From the NCBI GenBank assembly GCA_030612705.1, contig JAUWNI010000017.1:1-47344 (forward strand): a stretch of 47,344 nt of DNA. The letters are read 5' to 3'. The position numbers and the translations under genes are program-made. This stretch comes from Phycisphaerae bacterium (GTDB taxonomy: Bacteria; Planctomycetota; Phycisphaerae; UBA1845; Fen-1342). This document shows, one piece after another, positions 1-8,235 of the stretch (its first letter is position 1; every line of letters begins with the position of its first letter). The notes beneath the pieces were generated by a model, which saw only the letters and a program-made list of their open reading frames with translations, was not told the origin of the DNA and did no database searches.

Positions 1-81
1 GGGGCCCGTTCCGGGCCCCCCCCCGGGGGGGCCGGCGGGGGGGCTAAATTTTTCAACATCACCGGGCCCCCCGGGGGGGGG
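1..81. other. G/C homopolymer contig-edge sequence
   Basis: Long runs of G and C, including runs of nine to ten identical bases, surround one short AT-rich stretch near positions 45-60. It reads as neither gene nor structured repeat and is unlike the rest of the window. I infer a low-quality contig end or assembly artefact rather than biology. Confidence 0.6.
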
Positions 82-130
82 GACGCTACGTTTCCCGGCT
101 TACACAACGCCCGCTAAAACTGTCATGCAC
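82..130 (+). repeat. 49-bp dispersed repeat, copy 1
   Basis: These 49 bases recur at 4980-5028 with about five substitutions, in the same orientation. The core CGCTAAAACTGTCATG resembles segments at 30740-30768 (plus) and 34659-34684 (minus), so it belongs to a small dispersed family. Positions 131-284, between this repeat and pilB, hold no gene I can support. Confidence 0.7.
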
Positions 131-284
131 CCAGCCAACGCCGCTTCTGTTGCCGAACTTGCTTTTAGCGGCTTGAGACGGAAGAATATCAGGGTTAGGT
201 GTGCTCGGGGCGTGAAGCCGGAGTCCCCGGGCAATCGTACAGAGTGGACACGCCAACCCTGCACGCGAAACGAGGAACGCGCGG

Positions 285-2018
285 ATGGCCCAACGTCGCA
301 AGAAACTCGGCGAAATCCTGTGCAGTTGGGAAATCGTAACGCCGAACGCGCTGGCCGACGCCATCGCCTACGCGTCGGAGCACGGCAAACGGATCGGGGA
401 GGCGCTGATCGAGCTTGAACTAGCCTCGGACGAGGACGTGAGCAAGGCCCTGGCAACCCAGTTCGATCTGGAATACGTCGACCTCGACAAGAACGTGGTC
501 GTGCCGGCAACGTTGGACCTGGTGCCGCAAGAGCTGATCACCCGCCACATCATCCTGCCAATGAGCAAAAACGGCGATCGGCTGAAAGTGATCATCCACG
601 ACCCGCTTGATCTGGAACTGCTGGACATGCTGCGGTTCCGGCTGAATATGGAGATCGACACCGCTCTGGCGCCCAAGAGCAAGATCCAACGCTTCATCGA
701 CACTTTCCTGACCAAAGGCGATACCAGCATGGACGATGCGATCGAGGAGATCGATCGCGACGGCGATCTGCTCAAGGATGAGCAGACGGCGATGAAGAAA
801 GCCAGGATCGCCGGCGAGGACGCCGACGCCCCGGTGGTCAAGCTGATCAACCTGCTGATCAACGAGGCGGTACGGATGCGGTCTTCGGACATTCACATCG
901 AGCCGATGGGGGACCGCGTGCGGGTGCGTTATCGCATCGACGGCGTCTGTATCATACGCGATAACGTCCCCAAGGGTATGCAGTCGGCGATGCTGGCCCG
1001 CTTGAAGATCATGTCGGGTATCGACATCGCCGAAAGACGCCTGCCGCAGGACGGGCGTATCAAGATGCGAATCGGCAAGCAGGATATCGATTTCCGAGTC
1101 AGCTCGCTGCCGGCCTACCACGGAGAAAGCATTGTATTGCGTATTCTGCGGCCTGATTCGGTCAAGGTTGGTGTTACCGGGTTGGGCTTCGAGCAGGACG
1201 ACTACGAGCACTTCAAGAAGATCATTCGCCAACCCAGCGGCATCTTCCTGGTGACCGGCCCGACCGGTTCCGGCAAGACGACCACTTTGTACGCCGCCTT
1301 GCAGGAGCTGAACCGCCCGGACAAGAAAATCATCACGGCGGAGGACCCGGTCGAGTACAACTTTACCGGGATGAACCAGTGCCAGGTGCGCGAGGAGATC
1401 GGGCTGACGTTCGCCCGGATCCTGCGGTCCATGCTGCGGCAGGCACCGAATATCATCCTGGTGGGTGAGATTCGTGACCGCGAGGTGGGTGAGGTGGCCA
1501 TCCAGGCGGCCCTAACCGGGCACCTGGTCTTCAGCACGTTGCACACCAACGACGCACCCAGCGCGATTACGCGTTTGATCGACATTGGCATCAAGCCGTT
1601 TCTGGTCGCGTCGTCGATTCAGGCCATCATGGCCCAGCGTCTGATCCGTATAATTTGCCCGGAGTGCAAGGAGATCGACCCGGCTCCCGACAAGTTCGTC
1701 CTCCGTATGCTGGGGATTGCCGACGCCGATCTGGAAGGCAAGCACGTCTATCGCGGGCGCGGCTGTCAGCGTTGCGGTGACACGGGCTATCGCGGTCGAC
1801 AGGGCATCTTCGAGATGCTCGAGATGAACAACGAGGTCCGCGAGTTGGCGTTCGCCCGGGCGCCGACCAACCAAGTCCGCCGAGCCGCGCGGGCCGGCGG
1901 AATGCGCAGCCTGCTGGAAGACGGCAAGCTCAAGATTCTCCGCGGCGTCACCTCGCCGGAAGAGGTCCTCCGCATCACACAGGAGGAGGGGGCGATCATG
2001 GCCGGGGAAGAAGAGTAG
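285..2018 (+). CDS. pilB: Type IV pilus assembly / type II secretion ATPase PilB (GspE family)
   Basis: Cytoplasmic hexameric ATPase that powers pilus extension or pseudopilus assembly. The 577 residues show an N-terminal MshEN-type domain (about 1-150), a linker, then the secretion ATPase core. Walker [11 protein letters not shown] lies near residue 325, the Walker B region ILVGEIRD near 395, and a His box HLVFSTLHTND follows. A zinc-binding insertion with CPEC (near 457) and CQRCG (near 493) is typical of PilB/GspE and absent from PilT. The length is normal for the family. The ATG follows a GAGGA-like ribosome site 8 bases upstream. pilT follows after 54 bp, so the two are probably co-transcribed. 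No inner-membrane platform protein (PilC) or pilin gene is nearby, so PilB versus GspE rests on the adjacent pilT. The MshEN domain binds c-di-GMP in some relatives; whether it does here is not known. Confidence 0.93.
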   Translation: MAQRRKKLGEILCSWEIVTPNALADAIAYASEHGKRIGEALIELELASDEDVSKALATQFDLEYVDLDKNVVVPATLDLVPQELITRHIILPMSKNGDRLKVIIHDPLDLELLDMLRFRLNMEIDTALAPKSKIQRFIDTFLTKGDTSMDDAIEEIDRDGDLLKDEQTAMKKARIAGEDADAPVVKLINLLINEAVRMRSSDIHIEPMGDRVRVRYRIDGVCIIRDNVPKGMQSAMLARLKIMSGIDIAERRLPQDGRIKMRIGKQDIDFRVSSLPAYHGESIVLRILRPDSVKVGVTGLGFEQDDYEHFKKIIRQPSGIFLVTGPTGSGKTTTLYAALQELNRPDKKIITAEDPVEYNFTGMNQCQVREEIGLTFARILRSMLRQAPNIILVGEIRDREVGEVAIQAALTGHLVFSTLHTNDAPSAITRLIDIGIKPFLVASSIQAIMAQRLIRIICPECKEIDPAPDKFVLRMLGIADADLEGKHVYRGRGCQRCGDTGYRGRQGIFEMLEMNNEVRELAFARAPTNQVRRAARAGGMRSLLEDGKLKILRGVTSPEEVLRITQEEGAIMAGEEE

Positions 2019-2072
2019 TGGAAGCGTTTTGAAAAAGTTTAACTGCACGACAATCCAGCGTGAGGGATAGCG

Positions 2073-3248
2073 GTGGCAACGGTTCACATCGATCGTCTAT
2101 TGGAAACATGCATCCGCGTCGACGCGTCGGATATTCACCTGCACGTGGGGCGACCGCCCGTGCTGAGAATGTCCGGGCGACTGCGCAGCCTCGAAACCAA
2201 AGTGCTCGAACCGGACGACACGATGGCGTTGATGAAATCGATCACGCCGGAACGTAATCAGCAGGAGTTCCAGGAGGAGGGGGGTACCGACTTCGGCTTC
2301 GCGTTCGGCGAGAAGGGGCGTTTTCGAGTCTCGGTCTTCCGGGCCAAGGGCAACGTCTCGATCGCGCTGCGTCTGATTCCTTCGCGAATCATGTCATTCG
2401 AGGAGATCGGCTTGCCGCCGATCGTTAAGCCCCTCTGTCGCCGGCCGCGCGGCCTGTTCCTGGTCACCGGTCCGACCGGGTCGGGCAAAACCACCACGCT
2501 GGCAACCATGCTGGACTACATCAACCGCAATTTCGATCGCCACATCATCTCGGTCGAGGACCCGATCGAGTATTACCACCCGCACCGCATGTCGATCTTC
2601 ACGCAACGCGAGGTCGGCGTGGACGTGCCCAGCTTCTCCGAGGCGCTGCGCCGCTCATTGCGGCAGGACCCGGACGTGATTCTGGTCGGCGAGATGCGCG
2701 ACCTGGAGACGATGGAGGCGGCGATTCGCGCGGCCGAGACGGGCCACCTGGTGTTCGCCACGCTGCACACCACCGGTGCCCAGGGTACGATCAACCGGAT
2801 CATCGACGCGTTTCCGGTTGCCCAGCAGGAGCAGATTCGCGTGCAACTCAGCGTCACGCTGCTCGCAGTGCTGTCGCAAGTGCTTTGCCCGAAGACGGGA
2901 ACCTCGGGGCGGATAGCGGCGTACGAGTTTTTGCTGACCACGCCGGCGATCTGTAACCTCATTCGCGAAAACAAGACCTACCGCATCGACTCGAGCATCC
3001 AGACCGGGAAGAAATACGGCATGCAGTTGCTCGACGAGCACCTCTGGCGGCTGTACGACAGCGGCATAATTTCCGGCGACGAGGGCCTCGAAAAGGCCCG
3101 TTTCCCCGCTGAGTTCCAGAGCAAGATGGACGAAAAGGCCCGCGGGCAGGCCGGGCCAGCCGGCATGTTGGCCAAGCCCGATCAGTTGGCCAAGGAGCTG
3201 GACCAGGAAAAGCAGAGCGAACCGGACGACAAGAAGAAAAAGAAATAG
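2073..3248 (+). CDS. pilT: Type IV pilus retraction ATPase PilT
   Basis: Hexameric ATPase for pilus disassembly and twitching. The 391 residues open with the PilT N-terminal PAS-like domain ([19 protein letters not shown]) and continue with the RecA-like core: Walker [12 protein letters not shown] near residue 133, the Asp box region around [10 protein letters not shown], Walker [11 protein letters not shown] near 200, and a His box HLVFATLHT. The cysteine zinc motif of PilB is absent. The charged tail after about residue 345 ends in lysines and is longer and more divergent than usual. The GTG start at 2073 follows TGAGGGA. It lies 54 bp downstream of pilB in the same direction. Confidence 0.93.
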   Translation: MATVHIDRLLETCIRVDASDIHLHVGRPPVLRMSGRLRSLETKVLEPDDTMALMKSITPERNQQEFQEEGGTDFGFAFGEKGRFRVSVFRAKGNVSIALRLIPSRIMSFEEIGLPPIVKPLCRRPRGLFLVTGPTGSGKTTTLATMLDYINRNFDRHIISVEDPIEYYHPHRMSIFTQREVGVDVPSFSEALRRSLRQDPDVILVGEMRDLETMEAAIRAAETGHLVFATLHTTGAQGTINRIIDAFPVAQQEQIRVQLSVTLLAVLSQVLCPKTGTSGRIAAYEFLLTTPAICNLIRENKTYRIDSSIQTGKKYGMQLLDEHLWRLYDSGIISGDEGLEKARFPAEFQSKMDEKARGQAGPAGMLAKPDQLAKELDQEKQSEPDDKKKKK

Positions 3249-3352
3249 GGGGAGGCGAGGGGGGCCGCGGCTGCCACACTGCCTGTTGCGAAAAGAACAT
3301 TGTCACCGAACCATTCGAGTAAATCGGTATGCGTTTCTACGGGAGTCGTTGA

Positions 3353-4321
3353 ATGAGCGTGGAGAAAGCTGTCGTCATCGGGTCCGGGCCGGCCGGGCTG
3401 ACCGCCGCCATCTATGCCGCCCGGGCGGCCCTGAGCCCGCTGGTTTTTGAGGGCTTTAACGCCGGCGGGTTGATCCCCGGCGGACAACTTATGTACACGA
3501 CCGAGGTCGAGAACTACCCCGGGTTTCCCGACGGCGTCACCGGACCGCTGCTGATGAAGGCCTTCCGTGATCAGGCCGAGCGATTTGGCACCCGCTATAT
3601 CCGCGAAGACGTCAACGAAATCGACCTCGGCAAACGTCCCTTCGTCGTAAAAAGCGACGAACACACCGTCGAGACCCACGCGCTCATCATCGCCACCGGC
3701 GCCCGGGCAAACTGGCGCGGACTCGAGAACGAACAGCGCCTGGCCCAAAGCGGCGGCGGCGTCTCCGCCTGTGCCGTCTGCGACGGTGCCATGCCGATCT
3801 ACCGCGATCAGGAACTGGTCGTTGTCGGCGGCGGCGACTCGGCGATCGAAGAGGCCAGCTACCTGACAAAATTCGCCGGCAAAGTCCACATCGTCCATCG
3901 CCGCGACCAACTCCGCGCCGGCAAGGCGATGCAGGAGCGATTCTTCAAGCTCGTCGACGAAGGCAAAATGCAGCCCCAATGGAACTCGGTCGTCGACGAC
4001 GTCCTGGGCGACCAGTTCATCACCGGCGTGCAACTCAAGGACGTCAAGACCGGCGATGTCCGCGAGCTACCCTGTCGCGGCCTGTTCCTCGCGATCGGCC
4101 ACACGCCCAACACCGAGCTGGTCAAAGGCAAACTCGACCTGGACGACAAGGGTTACATCAAGCTACCCAACCCAGGTAGCAGCCACGCCAGCATCGAGGG
4201 CGTCTTCGCCGCCGGCGACGTCGCCGACCACCTCTACCGCCAGGCCATCACCGCCGCCGGCACCGGATGCATGGCGGCCATCGACGCCGAACGCTGGCTA
4301 GCCGCGCAGGGAATCGAGTAG
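3353..4321 (+). CDS. trxB: Thioredoxin-disulfide reductase
   Basis: NADPH-dependent flavoenzyme that reduces thioredoxin in the cytoplasm. The 322 residues carry an N-terminal FAD-binding GSGPAGLTAA motif (about 10-20), the redox-active pair in CAVCDG (C140 and C143), an NADPH-binding GGGDSAIEEA near 165, the HRR motif typical of NADPH specificity, and the C-terminal FAD motif FAAGDVADH. Length and order are those of low-molecular-weight bacterial TrxB. It starts 104 bp after pilT with an ATG preceded by GGGAGTCGTTGA, so it may be in the same transcript but is functionally unrelated. Confidence 0.94.
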   Translation: MSVEKAVVIGSGPAGLTAAIYAARAALSPLVFEGFNAGGLIPGGQLMYTTEVENYPGFPDGVTGPLLMKAFRDQAERFGTRYIREDVNEIDLGKRPFVVKSDEHTVETHALIIATGARANWRGLENEQRLAQSGGGVSACAVCDGAMPIYRDQELVVVGGGDSAIEEASYLTKFAGKVHIVHRRDQLRAGKAMQERFFKLVDEGKMQPQWNSVVDDVLGDQFITGVQLKDVKTGDVRELPCRGLFLAIGHTPNTELVKGKLDLDDKGYIKLPNPGSSHASIEGVFAAGDVADHLYRQAITAAGTGCMAAIDAERWLAAQGIE

Positions 4322-4357
4322 CAGCGCGCCGTAGCGCCCCGCGCGGCCGCCCCATCC

Positions 4358-4383
4358 GAACCCGAAGCGCAAGCGAGGGCCTC
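4358..4383. repeat. CCCGAAGCGCAAGCGAGG dispersed repeat, solo copy
   Basis: This motif recurs in reverse orientation twice at 15059-15117 and as the arms of a perfect inverted repeat at 23640-23727. It is one member of a dispersed intergenic family. Confidence 0.7.
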
Positions 4384-4393
4384 ATAACGATCG

Positions 4394-4450
4394 TCAGAGG
4401 ATTCAGAGTTTGGGGTTCAGAGTTCAGAGTTCAGGATTCGGGGTTCAGTG
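4394..4450. repeat. Degenerate 7-bp tandem repeat (TCAGAGT type)
   Basis: The block reads as successive heptamers TCAGAGT, TTGGGGT, TCAGAGT, TCAGAGT, TCAGGAT, TCGGGGT, TCAGTGT. Period 7 is clear although the units vary. A related block stands at 13102-13148. Confidence 0.8.
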
Positions 4451-4539
4451 TGGGTCTGCGACCGGAGATCACTTTCCATAGGTGGCTGGGTGCGAGAAGG
4501 GATTCACGCACCAGCAGTCTGGTTGATGCGCATGCGAAA

Positions 4540-4594
4540 CAGAGCCGGCGTGTCCCCACGCCGGACCTTCCGGGCCGAGGACGGCCCGGCTCTG
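4540..4594 (-). repeat. Hairpin repeat of the CAGAGCCGG / ACCGGCGTGGGGACACG family
   Basis: Reverse-complement member of a family also seen at 19857-19913 and 37648-37720. The ends CAGAGCCG and CGGCTCTG pair, and the interior holds the smaller palindrome GGCGTGTCCCCACGCC. No coding role is apparent. Confidence 0.75.
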
Positions 4595-4656
4595 CTGGTG
4601 AGCGCGCGGAGTCTTATCGCAATGCGTATCGGAACTTGTTTGCGAGCAGCGGGCGC

Positions 4657-4787
4657 AATGAAGAGCCGCGGGCTTCAGCCCGCCCGGTCTTCCGAACTTG
4701 CTCTGGCGCCGACCAATCCGCGCCCTCAGCGCAGAGCAGCGAACACAATGAAGAGCCGCGGGCTTCAGCCCGCCCGGTCTTCTGAAC
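4657..4787 (+). repeat. Pair of 41-bp direct repeats exactly 90 bp apart
   Basis: Copies at 4657-4697 and 4747-4787 differ at one base near the end. Each contains the palindrome-like core GCGGGCTTCAGCCCGC. The sequence between them is not repeated. Two units with one spacer are too few, and the spacer too long, to support a CRISPR call. Confidence 0.8.
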
Positions 4788-4907
4788 CTGCGGAGACGAG
4801 TAGTACCCGTTTGGCAGACCATTTTCGGCTGACCCATCGCTCACGCTCAGGGTTCTGACCGGCGATCACCGACTACATTCATGCGAACCCCGTTCGACGC
4901 GGCCTCT

Positions 4908-4986
4908 GTAGCGTCCGCCCCACGTGGCGGACGTCGGGTGGCGAAAGATTTCCACATTCTACGTCCGCCACAGGGGGCGAACGCTA
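4908..4986. repeat. Imperfect inverted repeat, GTAGCGTCCGCC type
   Basis: Left arm 4908-4927 pairs with right arm 4967-4986 with few mismatches (GTAGCGTCCGCCCC against GGGGGCGAACGCTAC). The same overall plan, a GTAGCG...CGCTAC hairpin with a GC-rich stem, recurs at 9901-9993 and 26461-26541 with other stem sequences. Confidence 0.65.
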
Positions 4987-5028
4987 CGTTTCCCGGCTTA
5001 CACAGCGTCCGCCAAAACTATCATGCAC
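4980..5028 (+). repeat. 49-bp dispersed repeat, copy 2
   Basis: Near-identical to 82-130 in the same orientation. The rest of the 4322-5537 gap holds only repeats and unassigned sequence; I see no convincing gene in it. Confidence 0.75.
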
Positions 5029-5169
5029 ACGGCCCAATGTGCCGCCGCGAATGGATGACCCGTTCGCATAGTCAAGATACTGCTCAAGAGCAGCGGCACA
5101 CTTCCACGACCTTCAGGAGCTCAGCAATACCCTCCCGCCGACGACTGGGGTCCGTGGCACAATCTGCGG

Positions 5170-5345
5170 GACGCGGCTATGCCGTCCCATAGGGACGAAG
5201 TGAGCGTAGCCCAGCACGCAGTGCTGGGACTCGTGCGACGCCGAGAAAGCGAGTCCCGTAGGGACGACTGAAGCTTCAATCGTCCCTCCTGGACTCAATA
5301 GTGCTCTCAACGACCTACCCCAGCACTTCGTGCTGGGCTACGTTC
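5170..5345. repeat. Cluster of short hairpins (CCCAGCAC...GTGCTGGG)
   Basis: Hairpins CCCAGCAC/GTGCTGGG at 5210-5228 and CCCAGCA/TGCTGGG at 5319-5337 lie among GTCCC...GGGAC palindromes near 5183-5197 and 5252-5266. No T-run follows either hairpin, so terminators are unlikely. This closes the repeat field upstream of the HAF-repeat gene. Confidence 0.65.
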
Positions 5346-5537
5346 AGATGCCCCTCCGGGGCAGATTCGGCCAAAGCACGGGCAAGAGACACCCGCAGAT
5401 TGTGTCACAGACCCCGCCGACGACTGTTTGCGAAAAAAAGCTGTGGAATACGCGGGCCATGCTGACGTAAAATAGCAATAGTAGTCCCGTTTTTTCTGTC
5501 GGGGAGCCGTGCCAGTTCACGAGAGGGCGGAAACGCG

Positions 5538-6683
5538 ATGTATCGATTTGCACCTTTGATCACCCTGGTAACCGGTGCTCTTCTTCTCCCCAGCACCGCC
5601 CACGCGGACAGTTTTTTTCTCGGACTCGGTGATTTGCCAGACGGGAGTTTTCTCAGTCGTGCTCAGGGAGTCTCCGGCGATGGCATGACGGTGGTCGGGT
5701 ATGGTAGAGCCGACACCGTCTACGAGGCCTTCCGTTGGACGTCTGTGGAAGGTATGACTGGCCTGGGGCATCTACCGGGAAGCACTTCCAGTAGCGGCGC
5801 CAGGGGTATTTCGGCCGATGGCAGTACGATCGTGGGTTACTCCTCGACGGGCAACACTCACGAGCCTTTTCGATGGACAGCGTCGGAGGGGATGGTCGGG
5901 CTTGGATTCCTGCCCGGCGGCGGCAATTACGGTGGTATGGCATGGAGCGCGTCAGGGGACGGCTCGGTTATCGTGGGATCCAGCGATACGAGCACGGCGT
6001 TCATGCAAGCGTTCCGGTGGACACAGGCAGGCGGCATGATTGCGCTGCCGGATCTTCCGGGAGGCGACGAATTCAGCGAAGCGCTCGGCGTCTCTGCCAA
6101 CGGCAGCGTCGCCGTCGGCCAAGGCACCTCTGATGCCGGCATCGAGGCGTGCTTCTGGACGACGAAGGGAGTCTTCGGTCTCGGCAGTCTGCCCGGCGGC
6201 GAATACCGCAGCCAAGCCAGAGCCGCTTCCGCGGACGGCACTGTCATCGTCGGTGGAAGCCAGTCCGAACTCTCCGGGCCCGATGCGTGGGAGATGTTTC
6301 GCTGGACAGAGCAGGACGGCATGCTCGGCCTCGGCGACTTGCCGGGCGGCGTATTCGACAGCTTTGCGTACGATGCGTCAGTCGACAGTTCCGTTCTGGT
6401 TGGATTTGGCGGGAGTCAGCGCGGCCAGGAAGCGGCGGTCTGGGACGCCGAGCACGGCTTGCGGTCGCTCTACGACATACTTGTAGCTGACGGCGTAGAC
6501 TTGTCCGGTTGGAGCCTGACTGTGGCTACCGGCGTTTCCGACGACGGCCTGACAATCGTCGGATCCGGCACCAATCCGATCGGCGACACCGAAGCCTGGC
6601 TCGCCCACATCCCCGAGCCAGCCACGCTCAGCCTTCTCACATTCGGCCTCGCCGCCGCGCTGCGCTCTAAGCCACGCAGGTAG
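5538..6683 (+). CDS. Secreted HAF-repeat protein with PEP-CTERM sorting signal
   Basis: The 381 residues begin with a signal peptide (TLVTGALLLPSTAHA, cleavage near 23). At least six imperfect repeats of about 50 residues follow. Each has a GLGxLPGG core (GLGDLPDG, GLGHLPGS, GLGFLPGG, ALPDLPGG, GLGSLPGG, GLGDLPGG), then A.GVS.DG..VVG and FRWT, as in the extracellular HAF repeat family. The last 25 residues form a PEP-CTERM signal: IPEPATLSLL, a short hydrophobic stretch, then basic residues ending RSKPRR. PEP-CTERM proteins are exported and processed by an exosortase, which is not in this window. The ATG follows GAGGGCGG. The gene ends 3 bp from the convergent lipoprotein gene. Function is unknown; a surface or exopolymer-associated beta-structure is a guess. 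Confidence 0.85.
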   Translation: MYRFAPLITLVTGALLLPSTAHADSFFLGLGDLPDGSFLSRAQGVSGDGMTVVGYGRADTVYEAFRWTSVEGMTGLGHLPGSTSSSGARGISADGSTIVGYSSTGNTHEPFRWTASEGMVGLGFLPGGGNYGGMAWSASGDGSVIVGSSDTSTAFMQAFRWTQAGGMIALPDLPGGDEFSEALGVSANGSVAVGQGTSDAGIEACFWTTKGVFGLGSLPGGEYRSQARAASADGTVIVGGSQSELSGPDAWEMFRWTEQDGMLGLGDLPGGVFDSFAYDASVDSSVLVGFGGSQRGQEAAVWDAEHGLRSLYDILVADGVDLSGWSLTVATGVSDDGLTIVGSGTNPIGDTEAWLAHIPEPATLSLLTFGLAAALRSKPRR

Positions 6684-6686
6684 TGG

Positions 6687-7874
6687 TCACTCTACGCACG
6701 TCGGCCGGTAGCGCGCATTTGTCATGCCATGCGGCACAGTTCCGTAAGTGTCTTCAGCCAGCGATAAAAACGCCTCTCGACGCTCGATAAGCACTTCGAC
6801 CAGCTTTCGCGCGTCATCAGGATTGCTCAGTTTTGCTTCGGCGATGATCGCTTCGATATGTGACCGGTCGAGTTGACGGATCTTGGCGATTATCCACGCC
6901 GCGTCGGCGGGGGTTATGTGGTTGAACGCGTTGTTCGGGGCCTGCGAATGCCAGCGGAGGGGGTCGAAGTCGGCGGCGAGGCGGCCCAACGCCGCGGAGC
7001 GTATTGGCGGCGGGGGGTTGGGTGGCAATGGCAACAGGTCCCAGGCGTGGCGGTGGCCGCGCCAGGGGTCCTTCGGGCGGCCCTGCCACGAGCCGAGGCA
7101 GGAGTTGAAGTCGATCTGGTAATACGTCGCTCGGCCGTCGCGGACGGTGACGAGTGTGTTGCTGCCGATGCGGTCGGTGTCGTTGATCCAGGCGGACGCC
7201 AGGCGCAGGCCGCGCAGCTCGCGGCGGTGGCGGAACCAGTCGAAGTGGAAGTGGCCGCGCACGTCGTCGAGGAACAGGGCGGCGGTGGCGCGCCGGCCGT
7301 CGAAACGTTCGTCGCCGGTGCCCTCGACGGTCACCAGGAAGATCGGCGGGACGTTGTAGCCGAGCGCCCAGAGGATGCGAGAGCCGACGATCGAGGCGGT
7401 CGAGCCGAGTTCGGGAAAGTCGGGGTGGTCGAGCTTGACCAGGAACGTGCGGCCGAGCGTGTCTGTGCCGATGAAGCCGAGGTTTCCGCCGCCGCCGATC
7501 TTGACTTTCTTGATCTGGTAGGGGGGTTGCGGGGGTGGCATCGTGCAGGGGCCGATCGCGACGCGTTCGGGCGTGAGCTCTTCCAGGCCGCGGTTGGTAT
7601 AGAAGGACGAGTCGGGCACGCCTTGACCGTCGATATTCCACGCTTCGCCGGGCCGCAGGGCTCGCCGGAGCGGATCGAGTGTCAGAATATCGCGTGCCGG
7701 CACAAGGATAGACGCCTTGAACATCACCGTCTCGATGTCGTCCCGGCTGGCACGGATGTCGTGCTCGATAAACGCGGCGGAGTTCAGATAACGTGACGGC
7801 GTGCAGCCCGTAAGCGTACCCAGCAACGGTGCGACGCCGATTACAATCGAAATGACCCCGCGAGCAGTACGCAT
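6687..7874 (-). CDS. Predicted lipoprotein with protein-kinase-like (HipA/FAM20-like) residue pattern
   Basis: The 395 residues begin with a lipoprotein signal (LLGTLTGC, acylated Cys24). I do not recognise a named family. Visible landmarks in order: a glycine-rich stretch KIGGGGNLGF (125-134); GRTFLVKLD with Lys147; a helix-like PELGSTASIVGSRILWALGY with Glu155; NDTDRIGSN with Asp234 and Asn239; and YYQIDFNS with Asp255. Lys, Glu, Asp-x4-Asn and Asp-Phe in this order match ATP-binding and metal residues of atypical kinase folds such as HipA, FAM20 and PI4-kinase. The kinase reading is my inference. The reading frame stays open upstream to 8594, but that part is low-complexity and runs through hairpin repeats, so the ATG before the lipoprotein signal was chosen. 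It would act outside the cytoplasm. It converges with the HAF gene, with a 3-bp gap. Confidence 0.75.
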   Translation of the reverse strand: MRTARGVISIVIGVAPLLGTLTGCTPSRYLNSAAFIEHDIRASRDDIETVMFKASILVPARDILTLDPLRRALRPGEAWNIDGQGVPDSSFYTNRGLEELTPERVAIGPCTMPPPQPPYQIKKVKIGGGGNLGFIGTDTLGRTFLVKLDHPDFPELGSTASIVGSRILWALGYNVPPIFLVTVEGTGDERFDGRRATAALFLDDVRGHFHFDWFRHRRELRGLRLASAWINDTDRIGSNTLVTVRDGRATYYQIDFNSCLGSWQGRPKDPWRGHRHAWDLLPLPPNPPPPIRSAALGRLAADFDPLRWHSQAPNNAFNHITPADAAWIIAKIRQLDRSHIEAIIAEAKLSNPDDARKLVEVLIERREAFLSLAEDTYGTVPHGMTNARYRPTCVE

Positions 7875-7977
7875 CGTAGTCGCCCCAAATTCGCAACGAC
7901 CATAGTCCGGCAGAGGAAGCCCGGCAAGTCGTTGGTAATGCTTCGGCGGAGGGGGGTGGGCGTTACGAAAGTGCTGC

Positions 7978-8130
7978 GAGGGTGCCCCATCCCGTTTCGC
8001 CGGCCCGGAGGGCCGGCGAACGGGATGGGGGACTGATTCGAACCTGCACCGACCTTGCTTCCTCGAATCGGTCCCCCACCCCGACCGAGTGCCTGCCAGA
8101 CAGGCACTCGGAACGGGATGGGGCACCCTC
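7978..8130. repeat. Triple nested hairpin repeat
   Basis: Outer arms GAGGGTGCCCCATCCCGTT (7978-7996) and its exact reverse complement (8112-8130) enclose three further stems. These are 7985-8030 (CCCCATCCCG with CGGGATGGGG around a CGCCGGCC stem), GGGGGACTGATTCG (8026-8039) with CGAATCGGTCCCCC, and CGAGTGCCTG with CAGGCACTCG near 8086-8110. The first stem competes with the outer stem for the same strand. It fills the gap between the divergent lipoprotein and TPR genes; no further gene is seen in 7875-8235. Confidence 0.8.
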
Positions 8131-8235
8131 CCACCGTCGGGCGCAGACAAATTCCGATGGGGCGGCCGGCGGAGATTCGCGTATACTGTTGGGTCGCGGC
8201 TGGGCACTCCGGCGCGGTTGTGGAGTAGAACGTCG

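Noticed and set aside
3182..4033. 283-residue minus-strand open frame
   Set aside because: Antisense to trxB; no family features.
4267..4785. 172-residue plus-strand frame after trxB
   Set aside because: Runs through heptad, hairpin and direct repeats; repeated REE-type peptides only mirror the DNA repeats.
4657..4787. CRISPR-like direct repeats
   Set aside because: Only two units; one 49-bp spacer; no cas genes in the window.
8026..8080. tRNA-like ATTCGAACC segment
   Set aside because: No acceptor, anticodon or D arms could be folded around it; it belongs to the nested hairpin repeat.
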